From positions 1 to 64,000 of the forward strand of contig CAKZRR010000032.1 of assembly GCA_937146805.1 (NCBI GenBank): a stretch of DNA of 64,000 bases. The letters are read 5' to 3'. A model generated the notes under the pieces. The model did no database searches and had not been told where the DNA came from. It saw nothing but the letters and a program-made list of their open reading frames with translations. Source of the DNA: an uncultured Owenweeksia sp. (GTDB lineage: Bacteria > Bacteroidota > Bacteroidia > Flavobacteriales > Schleiferiaceae). The position numbers and the translations under genes are program-made. Below are positions 11,248-20,039 of the stretch, piece after piece; within the stretch, counting starts at the first letter, position 1; each line of letters starts with the position of its first letter.

Positions 11248-11520
11248 ATGAGCAGCAACGATAAATCACTCCGCATCGACGTTGTCGATGTGGGGGCGAT
11301 TATTTCCCCTTCTGATTCCACTATCTTAAACGCCCTTGAAGCAGCGGACGTTCATATTCACTACCATTGTCGTGAAGGCTTTTGTGGTGCATGCCGCACA
11401 AAGCTAATTGAAGGCGAAGTTGAGTACACCACAGATCCCCTCGCCTTCATTGACGACGATGAAATTCTTCCTTGTTGTTGCGTGGCTAAATGCCCGCTAA
11501 AAATAAAAGTACCGCTGTAA
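11248..11520 (+). CDS. yfaE: YfaE-type [2Fe-2S] ferredoxin for NrdB maintenance
   Basis: Small plant-type ferredoxin of 90 residues. The cluster ligands are visible in CREGFCGACR and the later CCCVAKCP, giving the CX4CX2C...C pattern. In E. coli the homologous YfaE, encoded just after nrdB, supplies electrons to restore the diferric-tyrosyl cofactor of NrdB. Position 12 bp after nrdB supports the same role here. No clear Shine-Dalgarno precedes the ATG, consistent with coupling to nrdB. Confidence 0.92.
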   Translation: MSSNDKSLRIDVVDVGAIISPSDSTILNALEAADVHIHYHCREGFCGACRTKLIEGEVEYTTDPLAFIDDDEILPCCCVAKCPLKIKVPL

Positions 11521-11634
11521 AATCTTCATTCATCGCTCTTACTATCACTCTCACAGTGTTTCTGCGCGTTAGAGTAATCCACTTCAATAGTTTTACGTAG
11601 CAACTTAACACTAATCAAACGTAAGGATAATGTT

Positions 11635-12372
11635 ATGAGCGAAGTTTCTGGAAAAGTTGTCATCATTACAGGTGCAAGTAGCGGGCTTGGAGAAGCAACG
11701 GCGAAAATGCTTGCGGATAAAGGTGCTAAATTAGTGTTGGGCGCCCGCCGTGAAGACCGTCTTAAAAAACTTGTAGATGAAATTGAATCTTCAGGTGGCC
11801 AAGCTACTTATCAAACGGTAGATGTCACGAAAAAGGATGAAGTCAAGGCGCTTGCGAAAGCGGCCATAGATGCCTATGGGCGTATTGACGTGCTCGTCAA
11901 CAATGCTGGTCTTATGCCACTCGCTCCGCTTGACGAGATGAAAGTTGACGAGTGGGATCAGATGATAGATGTAAACATAAAAGGCGTTATGTATGGAGTA
12001 GCAGCTGTATTAGGACAAATGCGAGAGCAAAAAAGCGGGCATATTATCAATCTTTCCTCTGTGGCAGGTCATGTTGTGTTCCCTGGAGCAACGGTTTATT
12101 GCGCAACTAAATTCGCTGTTAAAGCAATAAGTGAAGGCATTCGCAGGGAGTCAAATGGTGAAATTCGCTCTACCAACATCTCACCTGGTGCAGTGGCGAC
12201 AGAACTTACTGACCACATTTCTCACAAAGACTCAAAGCAAATGGCAGATGATATGTATGACGATGCTATCGATGCAGATGCTATTGCACGTGCAGTAACG
12301 TTTGCCATAGAGCAGCCTGGCGACGTAGACATAAACGAAATGATCATCAGACCTACCCGTCAGGAACTCTAA
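11635..12372 (+). CDS. SDR family NAD(P)-dependent oxidoreductase
   Basis: Classical short-chain dehydrogenase of 245 residues. Rossmann glycine motif TGASSGLG (residues 13-20), NNAG, the catalytic Ser in INLSSVAGH and the YCATK pair (YxxxK) are all intact, and the post-helix SPGAVATEL loop follows. Arg39-Arg40 after the second beta strand (GARREDR) favours NADP(H). The substrate cannot be read from the sequence. An AAGGA Shine-Dalgarno precedes the ATG. It stands alone between the nrd operon and a bidirectional terminator. Confidence 0.9.
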   Translation: MSEVSGKVVIITGASSGLGEATAKMLADKGAKLVLGARREDRLKKLVDEIESSGGQATYQTVDVTKKDEVKALAKAAIDAYGRIDVLVNNAGLMPLAPLDEMKVDEWDQMIDVNIKGVMYGVAAVLGQMREQKSGHIINLSSVAGHVVFPGATVYCATKFAVKAISEGIRRESNGEIRSTNISPGAVATELTDHISHKDSKQMADDMYDDAIDADAIARAVTFAIEQPGDVDINEMIIRPTRQEL

Positions 12373-12416
12373 TACAGCTCATTTCTAACGAAATGGTATT
12401 GATTGGCCGTCTAATG

Positions 12417-12442
12417 ATTAAGCCTGCAATTGCAGGCTTAAT
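12417..12442. terminator. Bidirectional terminator (SDR / DUF2164)
   Basis: A 26-bp perfect palindrome centred on AAGCCTGCAATTGCAGGCTT, with T-rich flanks on both sides, between the convergent SDR and DUF2164 genes. It can terminate both. Confidence 0.85.
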
Positions 12443-12454
12443 TTGTTTCTGAAT

Positions 12455-12697
12455 CTAAAGTACTTTTTCGATGGCATACAATTCTTCATCAATGACCTGT
12501 AAGCGAGATGCAACAACGGCTCTCGCGTCGTTTACGCCTTTATTATAAAACGATGCGCCCATTTCTTTACTAATGAAGTCGAGAAGAAATTCTCCGTCAA
12601 ATTGACCAAGTTCCACGCTTAATTCATCATCAAAATATCGTTGCAGTTTAGCGACTAGCGCGTCTTTTTCCTCACGGGTAAATGCAATATCACTCAT
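12455..12697 (-). CDS. DUF2164 family protein
   Basis: Small protein of about 80 residues with the DUF2164 pattern: LQRYFDDELSVELGQFDGEFLLDFISKEMG and FYNKGVNDA. Function unknown in the family; no membrane segment or signal peptide. The track start is MTM; I use the second ATG (12697) because GAAGG stands six bases before it. Divergent from the RcnB-like gene across about 30 bp. Confidence 0.85.
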   Translation of the reverse strand: MSDIAFTREEKDALVAKLQRYFDDELSVELGQFDGEFLLDFISKEMGASFYNKGVNDARAVVASRLQVIDEELYAIEKVL

Positions 12698-12724
12698 TGT
12701 CATCCTTCATTTGTCACTTATAAA

Positions 12725-13017
12725 ATGTCACGTTCTTTGTTCTACCTTACGGTAGTTTACCTGCTTGCGCCAACCCTAACCCTCATAAAGATAAATCACT
12801 CCCTCCGGGTATAGAGAAGAAGTATGAACGAACAGGTGAATTACCGCCGGGTTGGGAAAAAAAGCTAGCCGTTGGAAATCGTTTAGATCGTGATATTTAC
12901 AACCATGCCCGCATCATTGTGCCTTTGGGAGAAGACGGGTTAGTAACAGTTCGTATTGAAAACAAAGTGGTACGCCTTATTCAAGCCACAAGGGAAATTG
13001 TAGAGATTTTAGATTAA
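12725..13017 (+). pseudogene. RcnB-like small lipoprotein gene with apparent frameshift
   Basis: Not in the ORF track. The frame ending at the TAA at 13015-13017 reads from a lipobox-like SLPAC through PHKDKSLPPG...GELPPGWEKKL and VPLGEDGLVTVRIENKVVRLI to EIVEILD, with the paired LPPG repeats typical of RcnB/CigR-like periplasmic proteins. This frame has no ATG, GTG or TTG start. An ATG at 12725 in the next frame gives a good hydrophobic signal (MSRSLFYLTVVYLLA). The two frames overlap around 12740-12775, so a one-base indel within the signal sequence would join them. It could be a real frameshift or an assembly error. Probable product about 95 residues. Exact function unknown. Confidence 0.65.
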
Positions 13018-13348
13018 GCCTGCTCATATCTGAAAGAGAGCTTCTGATATGGAGCTCTTAGCTCACTTTTACTTATGGCTTACTATCAACATTTGAAAAT
13101 TGACTTGCCCTCACTCGACAGTAGTATCTGGAATCAACCATAGTTTTTTAGTTGGGTAGCCATCATGTTATTCCTGCAACACATCACGCAGGATATACTA
13201 GAGCCAGTTATTCTTTGTTGTAACATCAAGACTCAACAATCCCCAACTTAATGACTTGTTTAACACTTCTATAATAATGGCGGCGTTTCATTTTCTATGA
13301 TGAAAGTACAAACGGCCCCAATTGCAATAAAGAAATCAGGAACAAAAA
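13018..13348. other. Intergenic region before the OYE gene
   Basis: About 330 bp with no credible ORF. A TATAAT sequence lies about 80 bp before the OYE ATG (in ACTTCTATAATAATGG), a candidate -10, but no strong -35 stands 17 bp upstream. An AGGA precedes the ATG. Nothing else recognised. Confidence 0.4.
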
Positions 13349-14446
13349 ATGGCAGCTAACGCACTGTTTAAGCCTTACTCACAGGGCAACCTATCGTTAA
13401 CCAACCGAATCGTTATGGCCCCCATGACTCGTCAATTTTCGCCTAACGGCGTACCTACCAACGACGTAGCTGGCTACTATAAGCGCCGCGCTCAAGGTGG
13501 CACAGGTTTGATTATCACCGAGGGCACCACAGTAAACGATAAAGTCGCTACGATGGATGCAAATATCCCTCAATTCCATGGCGATCAAGCTCTAGCCGGT
13601 TGGAAAAATGTGGTAGATCAAGTTCACAGTGTCGGTGGGAAAATTATGCCTCAACTATGGCACGTGGGTATGGCGAGGATAGCGGAAAAAGCGCCTTATC
13701 CTGAACTTCCAAGTGCAGGGCCTTCAGGTTTATTCAAACCAGGAAAACAGGGCGCTGAACCTATGACCGTTGAACACATTGAATCCGTGATTACTGCCTT
13801 TGCACAAGCAGCAGCAGATGCCAAAACTATCGGTATGGATGGAATAGAGATTCACGGTGCTCATGGTTATCTAATCGACCAGTTCTTCTGGGAAGGTACA
13901 AACCAGCGAACCGACAGTTGGGGGGGTAACATGGAAAATCGTGGACGATTTGCGGTTGAAATAATTAAAGCCATACGTGATGCAACCGGTCCCGATTTTC
14001 CGATCGTACTGCGTTATTCGCAGTGGAAACAACAAGATTACACCGCTCGTTTAGCGCACACGCCCCAAGAACTAGAACAGTTTCTTCTTCCGCTAAGTGA
14101 AGCTGGTGTAGATGTTTTTCATTGTTCTCAGCGCCGCTATTGGGAAAACGAATTTGAAGGCAGTGATTTAAACCTTGCAGGCTGGACGAAAAAATTAACA
14201 GGAAAGCCCACCATAACGGTAGGGTCAGTTGGCCTGAATGACGACTTCTTCGGCGCATTCAAAGGGCAAGATTCCAGCACTCGCTCAGTCGATGATTTAC
14301 TTGAACGTTTAGACGCTGGCGAATTTGATCTGGTTGCTGTAGGAAGAGCGCTACTACAAGATCCGAACTGGGCAAACAAAATAAAAGAAAACCGCACCAA
14401 CGAACTAGAGCAATACTCTGGTAAAGCCTTAGCAACGCTGTCTTAA
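13349..14446 (+). CDS. Old yellow enzyme family NADH:flavin oxidoreductase
   Basis: FMN-dependent TIM-barrel ene-reductase of 365 residues. Seen: N-terminal TNRIVMAPMTRQF, GTGLIITEGT, QLWHVGM, the substrate-anchoring pair in EIHGAHGYLIDQFFW (HxxH), NQRTDSWGGNMENRGRF, and the FMN phosphate segment TVGSVG...VAVGRALLQDPNW. Such enzymes reduce activated alkenes or nitro-compounds; the natural substrate is unclear. In this family a repressor such as NemR is often adjacent, but none is present here. Closed by a hairpin shared with the convergent GGDEF/EAL gene. Confidence 0.93.
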   Translation: MAANALFKPYSQGNLSLTNRIVMAPMTRQFSPNGVPTNDVAGYYKRRAQGGTGLIITEGTTVNDKVATMDANIPQFHGDQALAGWKNVVDQVHSVGGKIMPQLWHVGMARIAEKAPYPELPSAGPSGLFKPGKQGAEPMTVEHIESVITAFAQAAADAKTIGMDGIEIHGAHGYLIDQFFWEGTNQRTDSWGGNMENRGRFAVEIIKAIRDATGPDFPIVLRYSQWKQQDYTARLAHTPQELEQFLLPLSEAGVDVFHCSQRRYWENEFEGSDLNLAGWTKKLTGKPTITVGSVGLNDDFFGAFKGQDSSTRSVDDLLERLDAGEFDLVAVGRALLQDPNWANKIKENRTNELEQYSGKALATLS

Positions 14447-14461
14447 GCCCGATTAAATTAA

Positions 14462-14490
14462 GCACTAGCGCGGCAAAGTTGCGCTAGTGC
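14462..14490. terminator. Bidirectional hairpin between OYE and GGDEF/EAL genes
   Basis: A 10-bp perfect stem GCACTAGCGC (14462-14471) with GCGCTAGTGC (14481-14490). The minus-strand gene's stop codon lies within its right arm. Position between convergent genes suggests termination both ways, although the T-run is weak. Confidence 0.6.
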
Positions 14491-16817
14491 CTCTCCCAAA
14501 AGGACTCAAAGTCTGATTTGCTGAGCGGTTTTGCAATGAAATAACCCTGCGCATAATCACAGCCCATGCTTTTTAGAATATCGTATTGTTCTTGTGTCTC
14601 GACACCTTCCGCTACTACCTTTATTCCGAGTTTATTCGCCATCACAATAATGGCTTCGCACAGCACCTTATCATTGCTAACGTCAGTCATCGACTTCACA
14701 AAGCTCCTGTCAATCTTGATAAAGTCTGTAGGAAAGCGCTTTAAATAAGAAATAGAGCTGTAACCTGTACCAAAATCATCCAACGCGATATCAACGCCTG
14801 CTTGCCTAAACTGGAAAAGCTTCTTGGACACCATCTCATTGGCTTCCATTAATAAGTTTTCCGTGACTTCAAGAAGTATAGAACGCGCAGAGATCTTCTG
14901 GTCTAAAAGCAGGTTTAACCATTGAGTTATATTAGATTCTAAATTGAAGTAGTGGCTAGGTGACGTATTAATACTCACCTGCAGCTCTTGACGGTTTTGG
15001 GCTTTCCATTGTTTGATATTGGCACAGACTTCATTAAATACCCAATTACTGATATCAATGATGAGTCCAGATTCTTCAGCAAGTGGAATAAATTCATCAG
15101 GTGTAATTCTCCCCTTCGTGGGATGCTGCCATCGAAGTAACGCTTCAGCTTTCATCACTTTCTGGCTACTGAAACATGCAATTGGCTGGTACTCAATAAA
15201 CAATTCTTTGTTCTTAACTGCATAGCGCAAATCATTCAACAAGGTCATTCTCTTGATTGCTGCAGTTTGCATGTCGTGGGTATAATACTGATAGTTGTTT
15301 TTACCGAGATCTTTAGCACCGTACATCGCTTGGTCGGCATTCTTTAACAGGCCTTTGACATCTTTTGCGTCGTCCGGGTATAAGGTGACACCTAGGCTCG
15401 CGCTAGTATGCACACGTTCCAGCTCTAAACTATAAGGTTTTACGATCTCGCCAAGTAGCTTTTGTACGACCAGTTCTATAGAACTTAGGCCTTTAATGCC
15501 GTTTAGGATAATGACAAATTCGTCACCGCCTAATCGGGAAACGGTGTCATCTGAACGCAAACACTGCTTTATTCTTCTGGCGCACTCAATTAAAAGCTTA
15601 TCACCTATATCGTGACCAAGCGTGTCATTAATATCTTTGAAATTATCAAGGTCTAAGAATATCACTGCTACCTTATCGCTCTCTCTATCGGCAGCCTTAA
15701 TGGCTAACTGCAAGTGATCCAACATAAGGTTTCGGTTAGGAAGTCCTGTCAAAGAATCAAAGTTGGCTTGCTTCCATATAAGTTGATTCGCCAGCTCTCT
15801 TTCAATAGCGATGCTAGCGATATGCGCGAACTGTTCGATTAAGCGCATTTCTTCCGCTGTCGGTACTGCTTTTTCTCTATGATAAATTGCAAAAGTACCA
15901 ATAGCGTCACCATTAGCTCCTTGTATTGGCTGTGACCAACAAGAGCATACACCAGCGCGCAATGCTAAATCTTTCCAATCGGTCCAAAAGGGGTGCGTAC
16001 TGATATCTTCAACAATGGTCGGTAAGTTCGTCGCGGCTGTATTTCCACATGATCCCCTGCCTACACCAAACTCAACGCCATCGATAGCGTCGTTATAAAA
16101 GTCAGGTAAAGAAGGCGCAGCACCCTTTTTCAGCTTGCCATCTTCTAATAGCAGGATACTGCAAATTTGATCTGTGTATTCGGCCTCTATAGCATTCACA
16201 ATGTCGTGGAGCACGGTATGCAATGACTCTGCATTTACCACTTTCTCTAAAATAGCGCTCCTCACTCGGGTGATTTTTTGTGTTTGAGCTAGCTTAAATT
16301 GATACTCCTCCAATTGAGTTGAGAGATCATTGAATTCTTGTCGCTGTAGTTCCGACTCTACAAGTTTTGCAAGCTGCTCTAATTGCTGTATTTGAACGCA
16401 ATTGAATATTTTTGGATTATTATCCGACACACATAGCGTTCCCACCGCAAACCCTTCTATCATCAGCCTAACACCCGCGTAAAATCGAATGTGAGGATGA
16501 CCAACCACATAAGGATTACTTTTGAAGCGAGGGTCCTCTTGAGTATCTGGAACGACTAAGGTTTTGTCCTGCGCTATAGCATGGGCACAAAAGGCGACAT
16601 CCCTTTCTGTTTCAGTCATATCGAGATTAATAGCCGACTTAAACCACTGCCTACTGTCATCGACAAATGTGACCGATGCGAATCTACAATTAAAAATGCT
16701 ACTCGCTAGTCGAGTAATACGGTCAAAGCGCTCTTCTGGTGGGGTATCGAGCACTCTCAGTTTGTTGAGTGCGGCCAGCCTCTCATTTTCATTTACAATA
16801 GTCGGGGGTGTGCGCAC
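14484..16817 (-). CDS. GAF-GAF-GGDEF-EAL cyclic-di-GMP signalling protein
   Basis: Soluble 777-residue protein. Order: GAF 1 (about 20-160), GAF 2 (about 185-345), GGDEF (about 355-515), EAL (about 525-775). The diguanylate cyclase site RLGGDEF is intact, with a product-inhibition RxxD (RSDD) five residues before it. The phosphodiesterase domain keeps EALLRW, DDFGTGYSS and KIDRSFV, so both activities are plausible. The GAF ligands are not predictable. It starts at a GTG with AGGAG at good spacing. The downstream position next to a second diguanylate cyclase suggests a local c-di-GMP module. Confidence 0.93.
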   Translation of the reverse strand: MRTPPTIVNENERLAALNKLRVLDTPPEERFDRITRLASSIFNCRFASVTFVDDSRQWFKSAINLDMTETERDVAFCAHAIAQDKTLVVPDTQEDPRFKSNPYVVGHPHIRFYAGVRLMIEGFAVGTLCVSDNNPKIFNCVQIQQLEQLAKLVESELQRQEFNDLSTQLEEYQFKLAQTQKITRVRSAILEKVVNAESLHTVLHDIVNAIEAEYTDQICSILLLEDGKLKKGAAPSLPDFYNDAIDGVEFGVGRGSCGNTAATNLPTIVEDISTHPFWTDWKDLALRAGVCSCWSQPIQGANGDAIGTFAIYHREKAVPTAEEMRLIEQFAHIASIAIERELANQLIWKQANFDSLTGLPNRNLMLDHLQLAIKAADRESDKVAVIFLDLDNFKDINDTLGHDIGDKLLIECARRIKQCLRSDDTVSRLGGDEFVIILNGIKGLSSIELVVQKLLGEIVKPYSLELERVHTSASLGVTLYPDDAKDVKGLLKNADQAMYGAKDLGKNNYQYYTHDMQTAAIKRMTLLNDLRYAVKNKELFIEYQPIACFSSQKVMKAEALLRWQHPTKGRITPDEFIPLAEESGLIIDISNWVFNEVCANIKQWKAQNRQELQVSINTSPSHYFNLESNITQWLNLLLDQKISARSILLEVTENLLMEANEMVSKKLFQFRQAGVDIALDDFGTGYSSISYLKRFPTDFIKIDRSFVKSMTDVSNDKVLCEAIIVMANKLGIKVVAEGVETQEQYDILKSMGCDYAQGYFIAKPLSKSDFESFWERH

Positions 16818-16882
16818 AACTCACTCCTAAATCGAACACGGTCGAATTGCGCACATTGTGCAACACGCTTTCAATAGCGTGG

Positions 16883-18079
16883 TTAAGCCAGTTGAACATT
16901 ATTTCTGCCACTCTCTTTGGCTTTGTATAATGCGTCATCGGCTTCCGATAGTGCTGACTCAATAGTGTCATGATGTTCTTTTACATAAGATACACCCACA
17001 CTAACAGTGATATCAATAAACTTCCCGTTCACATCTAGAGGTTTTTTACTTATTCGATCTCTTAACTTTTCAGCTAACTTGAAGGCGCCTGCGCGGTCGG
17101 GGTCGGGGTCGGTATCAGGCAATAACAGTACGAATTCCTCGCCGCCAGTGCGCGCTACGCAATCTGCATTACGCGAAGACATTTTTAAAATTTTTGCTAC
17201 GTGCTTAATCGCTTTATCACCCATGTCGTGGCCGTGAGTGTCGTTGATACGTTTAAAAAAATCGATATCGATCATCACCACTGACAGCGATCGCTTGTAG
17301 CGGTGACTAGCCGCTATTGCTTGTTGGGAAACAATCTGAAATGCCCGTCGATTTAGTAAACCAGATAGGTAATCAAAATTAGCGTCTCGCTGGAGCTTAG
17401 TGGCAAAACGGCTTACCTTTGCCACCATTGGACGAAATATGAAAAACGCTTCAACTAATATGGTGAGGATAATGATGCCCAACACTACGTTTTGTGCATT
17501 TCTAAGGTCGTTTACTTTTTCCAAACTCTCTTTTTCATATTGCCCAACAATGTTGTGTAACGGTGTTAGCAGGTCGCTTTCTGCGAGTTGTAAAAACATC
17601 AAACTTCCGTTAGAAAACTGGACAGCGCCAACATTACCATTTTCTGAAAGTGCGGCCCTTATCTCGCCTTCAAATAACTTTATTTTCTTATCTACATCAG
17701 AGGGAGGCATAAAATAGAGGTTATACAGTTCTTCAGAAAGTGGGCTGGGTTGACCTTTTGATAATGCTTCAAAATGTGGTGCTAGCAGAAACTGATGGTT
17801 TTGCTTCATTTTCTCAATCGCAGCTATAGAGAGTCTTTTTGATTTTTGAGCGCCAGTTTGCAAGTAATCGACCGCAAACATACTGGCTCTTTGCGAAAGC
17901 ATGCGTTGCTGACCACTTACGTTAACAATTTTGCCAGTATTGTTCTGCTCTGAAATGACTTCATCTAACATGAAGTGAACAACCAGAGACAGTACCGCAA
18001 TCACTGAAAGCGAAATAACATAAGTTAGCGTTAACAATCTGCCTGGATTTCTTATCGTTATTGGATCTTCTGCGTTCAT
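16883..18079 (-). CDS. Membrane diguanylate cyclase with PilJ-type sensor domain
   Basis: 398 residues: a transmembrane helix at about 18-38, a periplasmic PilJ/NarX-like four-helix sensor (GKIVNVSGQQRMLSQR) to about residue 195, a second transmembrane helix at about 196-217, and a C-terminal GGDEF domain. The catalytic motif is RTGGEEF, with an RxxD inhibitory site (RNAD) five residues before it. Makes c-di-GMP at the inner membrane in response to an unknown periplasmic signal; NarX-type versions of this domain bind nitrate. It precedes the GGDEF/EAL gene by 65 bp on the same strand. Confidence 0.92.
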   Translation of the reverse strand: MNAEDPITIRNPGRLLTLTYVISLSVIAVLSLVVHFMLDEVISEQNNTGKIVNVSGQQRMLSQRASMFAVDYLQTGAQKSKRLSIAAIEKMKQNHQFLLAPHFEALSKGQPSPLSEELYNLYFMPPSDVDKKIKLFEGEIRAALSENGNVGAVQFSNGSLMFLQLAESDLLTPLHNIVGQYEKESLEKVNDLRNAQNVVLGIIILTILVEAFFIFRPMVAKVSRFATKLQRDANFDYLSGLLNRRAFQIVSQQAIAASHRYKRSLSVVMIDIDFFKRINDTHGHDMGDKAIKHVAKILKMSSRNADCVARTGGEEFVLLLPDTDPDPDRAGAFKLAEKLRDRISKKPLDVNGKFIDITVSVGVSYVKEHHDTIESALSEADDALYKAKESGRNNVQLA

Positions 18080-18249
18080 TACTGCGTTCCCATTATTTGG
18101 TGATCTACTACGTTAGCACTGTTGGAAAATTCAAATATTGCTCTTTAGTCTAGAAATATGCGTTAACGCTCCCCCATTAAACTTTATAGAACTATTTCGC
18201 CACGGCGGAAAATAACGCTTTTGCTGTTTTAAACGTAGCGTATAAAACG

Positions 18250-19125
18250 CTATTTTTTTATAACCAAGTAGATGCCACCCAACGTAGCTATTGAAGCAAC
18301 CAGGATCTGCATTGTGAGTGGCTCACCAAGCGCTATCCACCCCATCAGCGATGCTATGACAGGCACGCTCAGTTGCACTGTCGCGGCGGTGGTTGATTTG
18401 ATAAGGGGAAGCGCGCTGTACCAAATAGCGTATCCGCAACCCGATGCAAACACCCCTGATGCAAGCGCGTAATAAACACCCTCGCTATCTAAGACAAAAT
18501 TATCTGCGCCCACGAAGCAAACCACACCAACCAAAGGAACACAGAAAAACGCGGCATAGACGAAATTACCCGATGTAGATAAAAGGGCTGAGCTACTTTT
18601 TTTACCCAAAAGCGAATAGACGCCCCAGGCCATACCCGCCAAAACCATAACCGCGCCTGCTAAAAGAGGCGGTGCTGCCGCGCTAGGCAACAGTAAGATA
18701 ACAAGGCCTAAAAATGCCAACACAAACCCCAACCACTGCCATTTTATAAACCGCTCGCCATTGAACAACCCTACGGAAATCATAGTGAGTTGCACGGCAC
18801 CAAATAATAAAAGTGCCCCCGTTCCCGTGGACATTGAAATATAGGCATATGAAAAGCAGATAGCGTAAACGAACAACGAAATGCCACCGAGTACGCTGGC
18901 GTTGGTTTTTAGGCCATGAAAAAGGCCTTGAGAAGGCACGCTCCCACTTTTGCGACGTTGGAAATAAGAAGACAAAAGTAATAACGCTATCGCCCCGCTC
19001 GCTAAACGCAAGATAGTAAAACTAGCAGGATCTATATCGGTATTAGCAAGAGCCATGCGGCAAAGTAGCGAATTAGCAGCAAATGCAATCATGGCAATAG
19101 CGACCAATACAAAGGTTTTCAACAA
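18250..19125 (-). CDS. EamA/DMT family transporter
   Basis: Inner-membrane protein of about 290 residues with ten hydrophobic segments forming two EamA repeats (about 8-140 and 150-285). Drug/metabolite-superfamily exporters carry metabolites such as amino acids; the substrate cannot be told. The track start is a TTG at 19152; a better start is the TTG at 19125, preceded by AGGGAGA at normal spacing, giving MLKTFVLVAIAMIAF directly as the first helix. Solitary gene. Confidence 0.85.
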   Translation of the reverse strand: MLKTFVLVAIAMIAFAANSLLCRMALANTDIDPASFTILRLASGAIALLLLSSYFQRRKSGSVPSQGLFHGLKTNASVLGGISLFVYAICFSYAYISMSTGTGALLLFGAVQLTMISVGLFNGERFIKWQWLGFVLAFLGLVILLLPSAAAPPLLAGAVMVLAGMAWGVYSLLGKKSSSALLSTSGNFVYAAFFCVPLVGVVCFVGADNFVLDSEGVYYALASGVFASGCGYAIWYSALPLIKSTTAATVQLSVPVIASLMGWIALGEPLTMQILVASIATLGGIYLVIKK

Positions 19126-19263
19126 ACCGAATCTCCCTAGTTTTAAACGCAAAAATGCTTAGCAGTACACTAACTTATCCCGTAATGCATCGAAAAGTAA
19201 ATGCTTAAACGCAAGAGACAATATTTTACAACGACGTAGACAGGTCAAACTGCCAAAAACGAA

Positions 19264-19287
19264 AAAGAGGACCGAAAGGTCCTCTTT
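19264..19287. terminator. Rho-independent terminator after purC
   Basis: 10-bp stem AAAGAGGACC/GGTCCTCTTT (19264-19273 and 19278-19287) with a tetraloop, followed on the minus strand by a T-rich tail. It ends the bamC-purC transcript. Confidence 0.88.
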
Positions 19288-19313
19288 AAATTAGTTATTA
19301 CTTGATGAGAGTT

Positions 19314-20027
19314 TTAAAGCGATAAGCCTAAGCGCTCGGCCACTTCAATATATGTCTCGACTACAGAGCCCAAACCTTGTCTAAAGCGGTCTTTGTCCAT
19401 CTTTTTACGGGTTTCTTTATCCCACAAGCGACAGCCATCTGGTGTAAACTCATCACCTAGTACGATATTGCCATCTTTGTCGACACCAAACTCTAGTTTA
19501 TAGTCTACAAGCAACATACCCGCGTCATCAAAGAGTGCTTTCAAAACACTGTTAACCTTGAAGGTCAATGCTTTCATTTCAGCAATTTGCGCTTCGGTTG
19601 CCCAACCAAATGATAAAATATGGTAGTCATTTACCATTGGGTCGTGAAGTGCATCATTCTTTAAGAAAAACTCGAAAATAGGTGGGTTAAGCTCTTTGCC
19701 CTCTTCCACACCCAGTCTGCGAACTAAAGAGCCAGCAGACAAGTTTCTCACCACACACTCAACAGGGATCATGTCGAGCTTCTTAACCAAAGACTCAGTG
19801 TCAGAAACCAGCGCCTCAACTTGCGTTGCAATGCCTGCTTCTTCAAGCTTTGTCATAATAAAGTGATTAAACTTGTTGTTTACTTCACCTTTGCGTTCTA
19901 GCTGTTCAATCTTCTCACCATCAAACGCCGAAGTGTCGTTTCTAAAGTGAAGAATAAGTTTATCGCTATCATCAGTGTAATAAACAGTTTTTGCTTTACC
20001 GCGGTAAAGCTCGTCGCGTTTTTCCAT
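19314..20027 (-). CDS. purC: Phosphoribosylaminoimidazole-succinocarboxamide synthase
   Basis: SAICAR synthetase of purine biosynthesis, joining aspartate to CAIR with ATP. Seen: N-terminal [26 protein letters not shown], the signature [15 protein letters not shown], and [11 protein letters not shown]. Its 237 residues equal the E. coli enzyme. It follows bamC by 12 bases, the usual gammaproteobacterial dapA-bamC-purC neighbourhood. Confidence 0.97.
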   Translation of the reverse strand: MEKRDELYRGKAKTVYYTDDSDKLILHFRNDTSAFDGEKIEQLERKGEVNNKFNHFIMTKLEEAGIATQVEALVSDTESLVKKLDMIPVECVVRNLSAGSLVRRLGVEEGKELNPPIFEFFLKNDALHDPMVNDYHILSFGWATEAQIAEMKALTFKVNSVLKALFDDAGMLLVDYKLEFGVDKDGNIVLGDEFTPDGCRLWDKETRKKMDKDRFRQGLGSVVETYIEVAERLGLSL

Positions 20028-20039
20028 TCTCAGTCTCAG

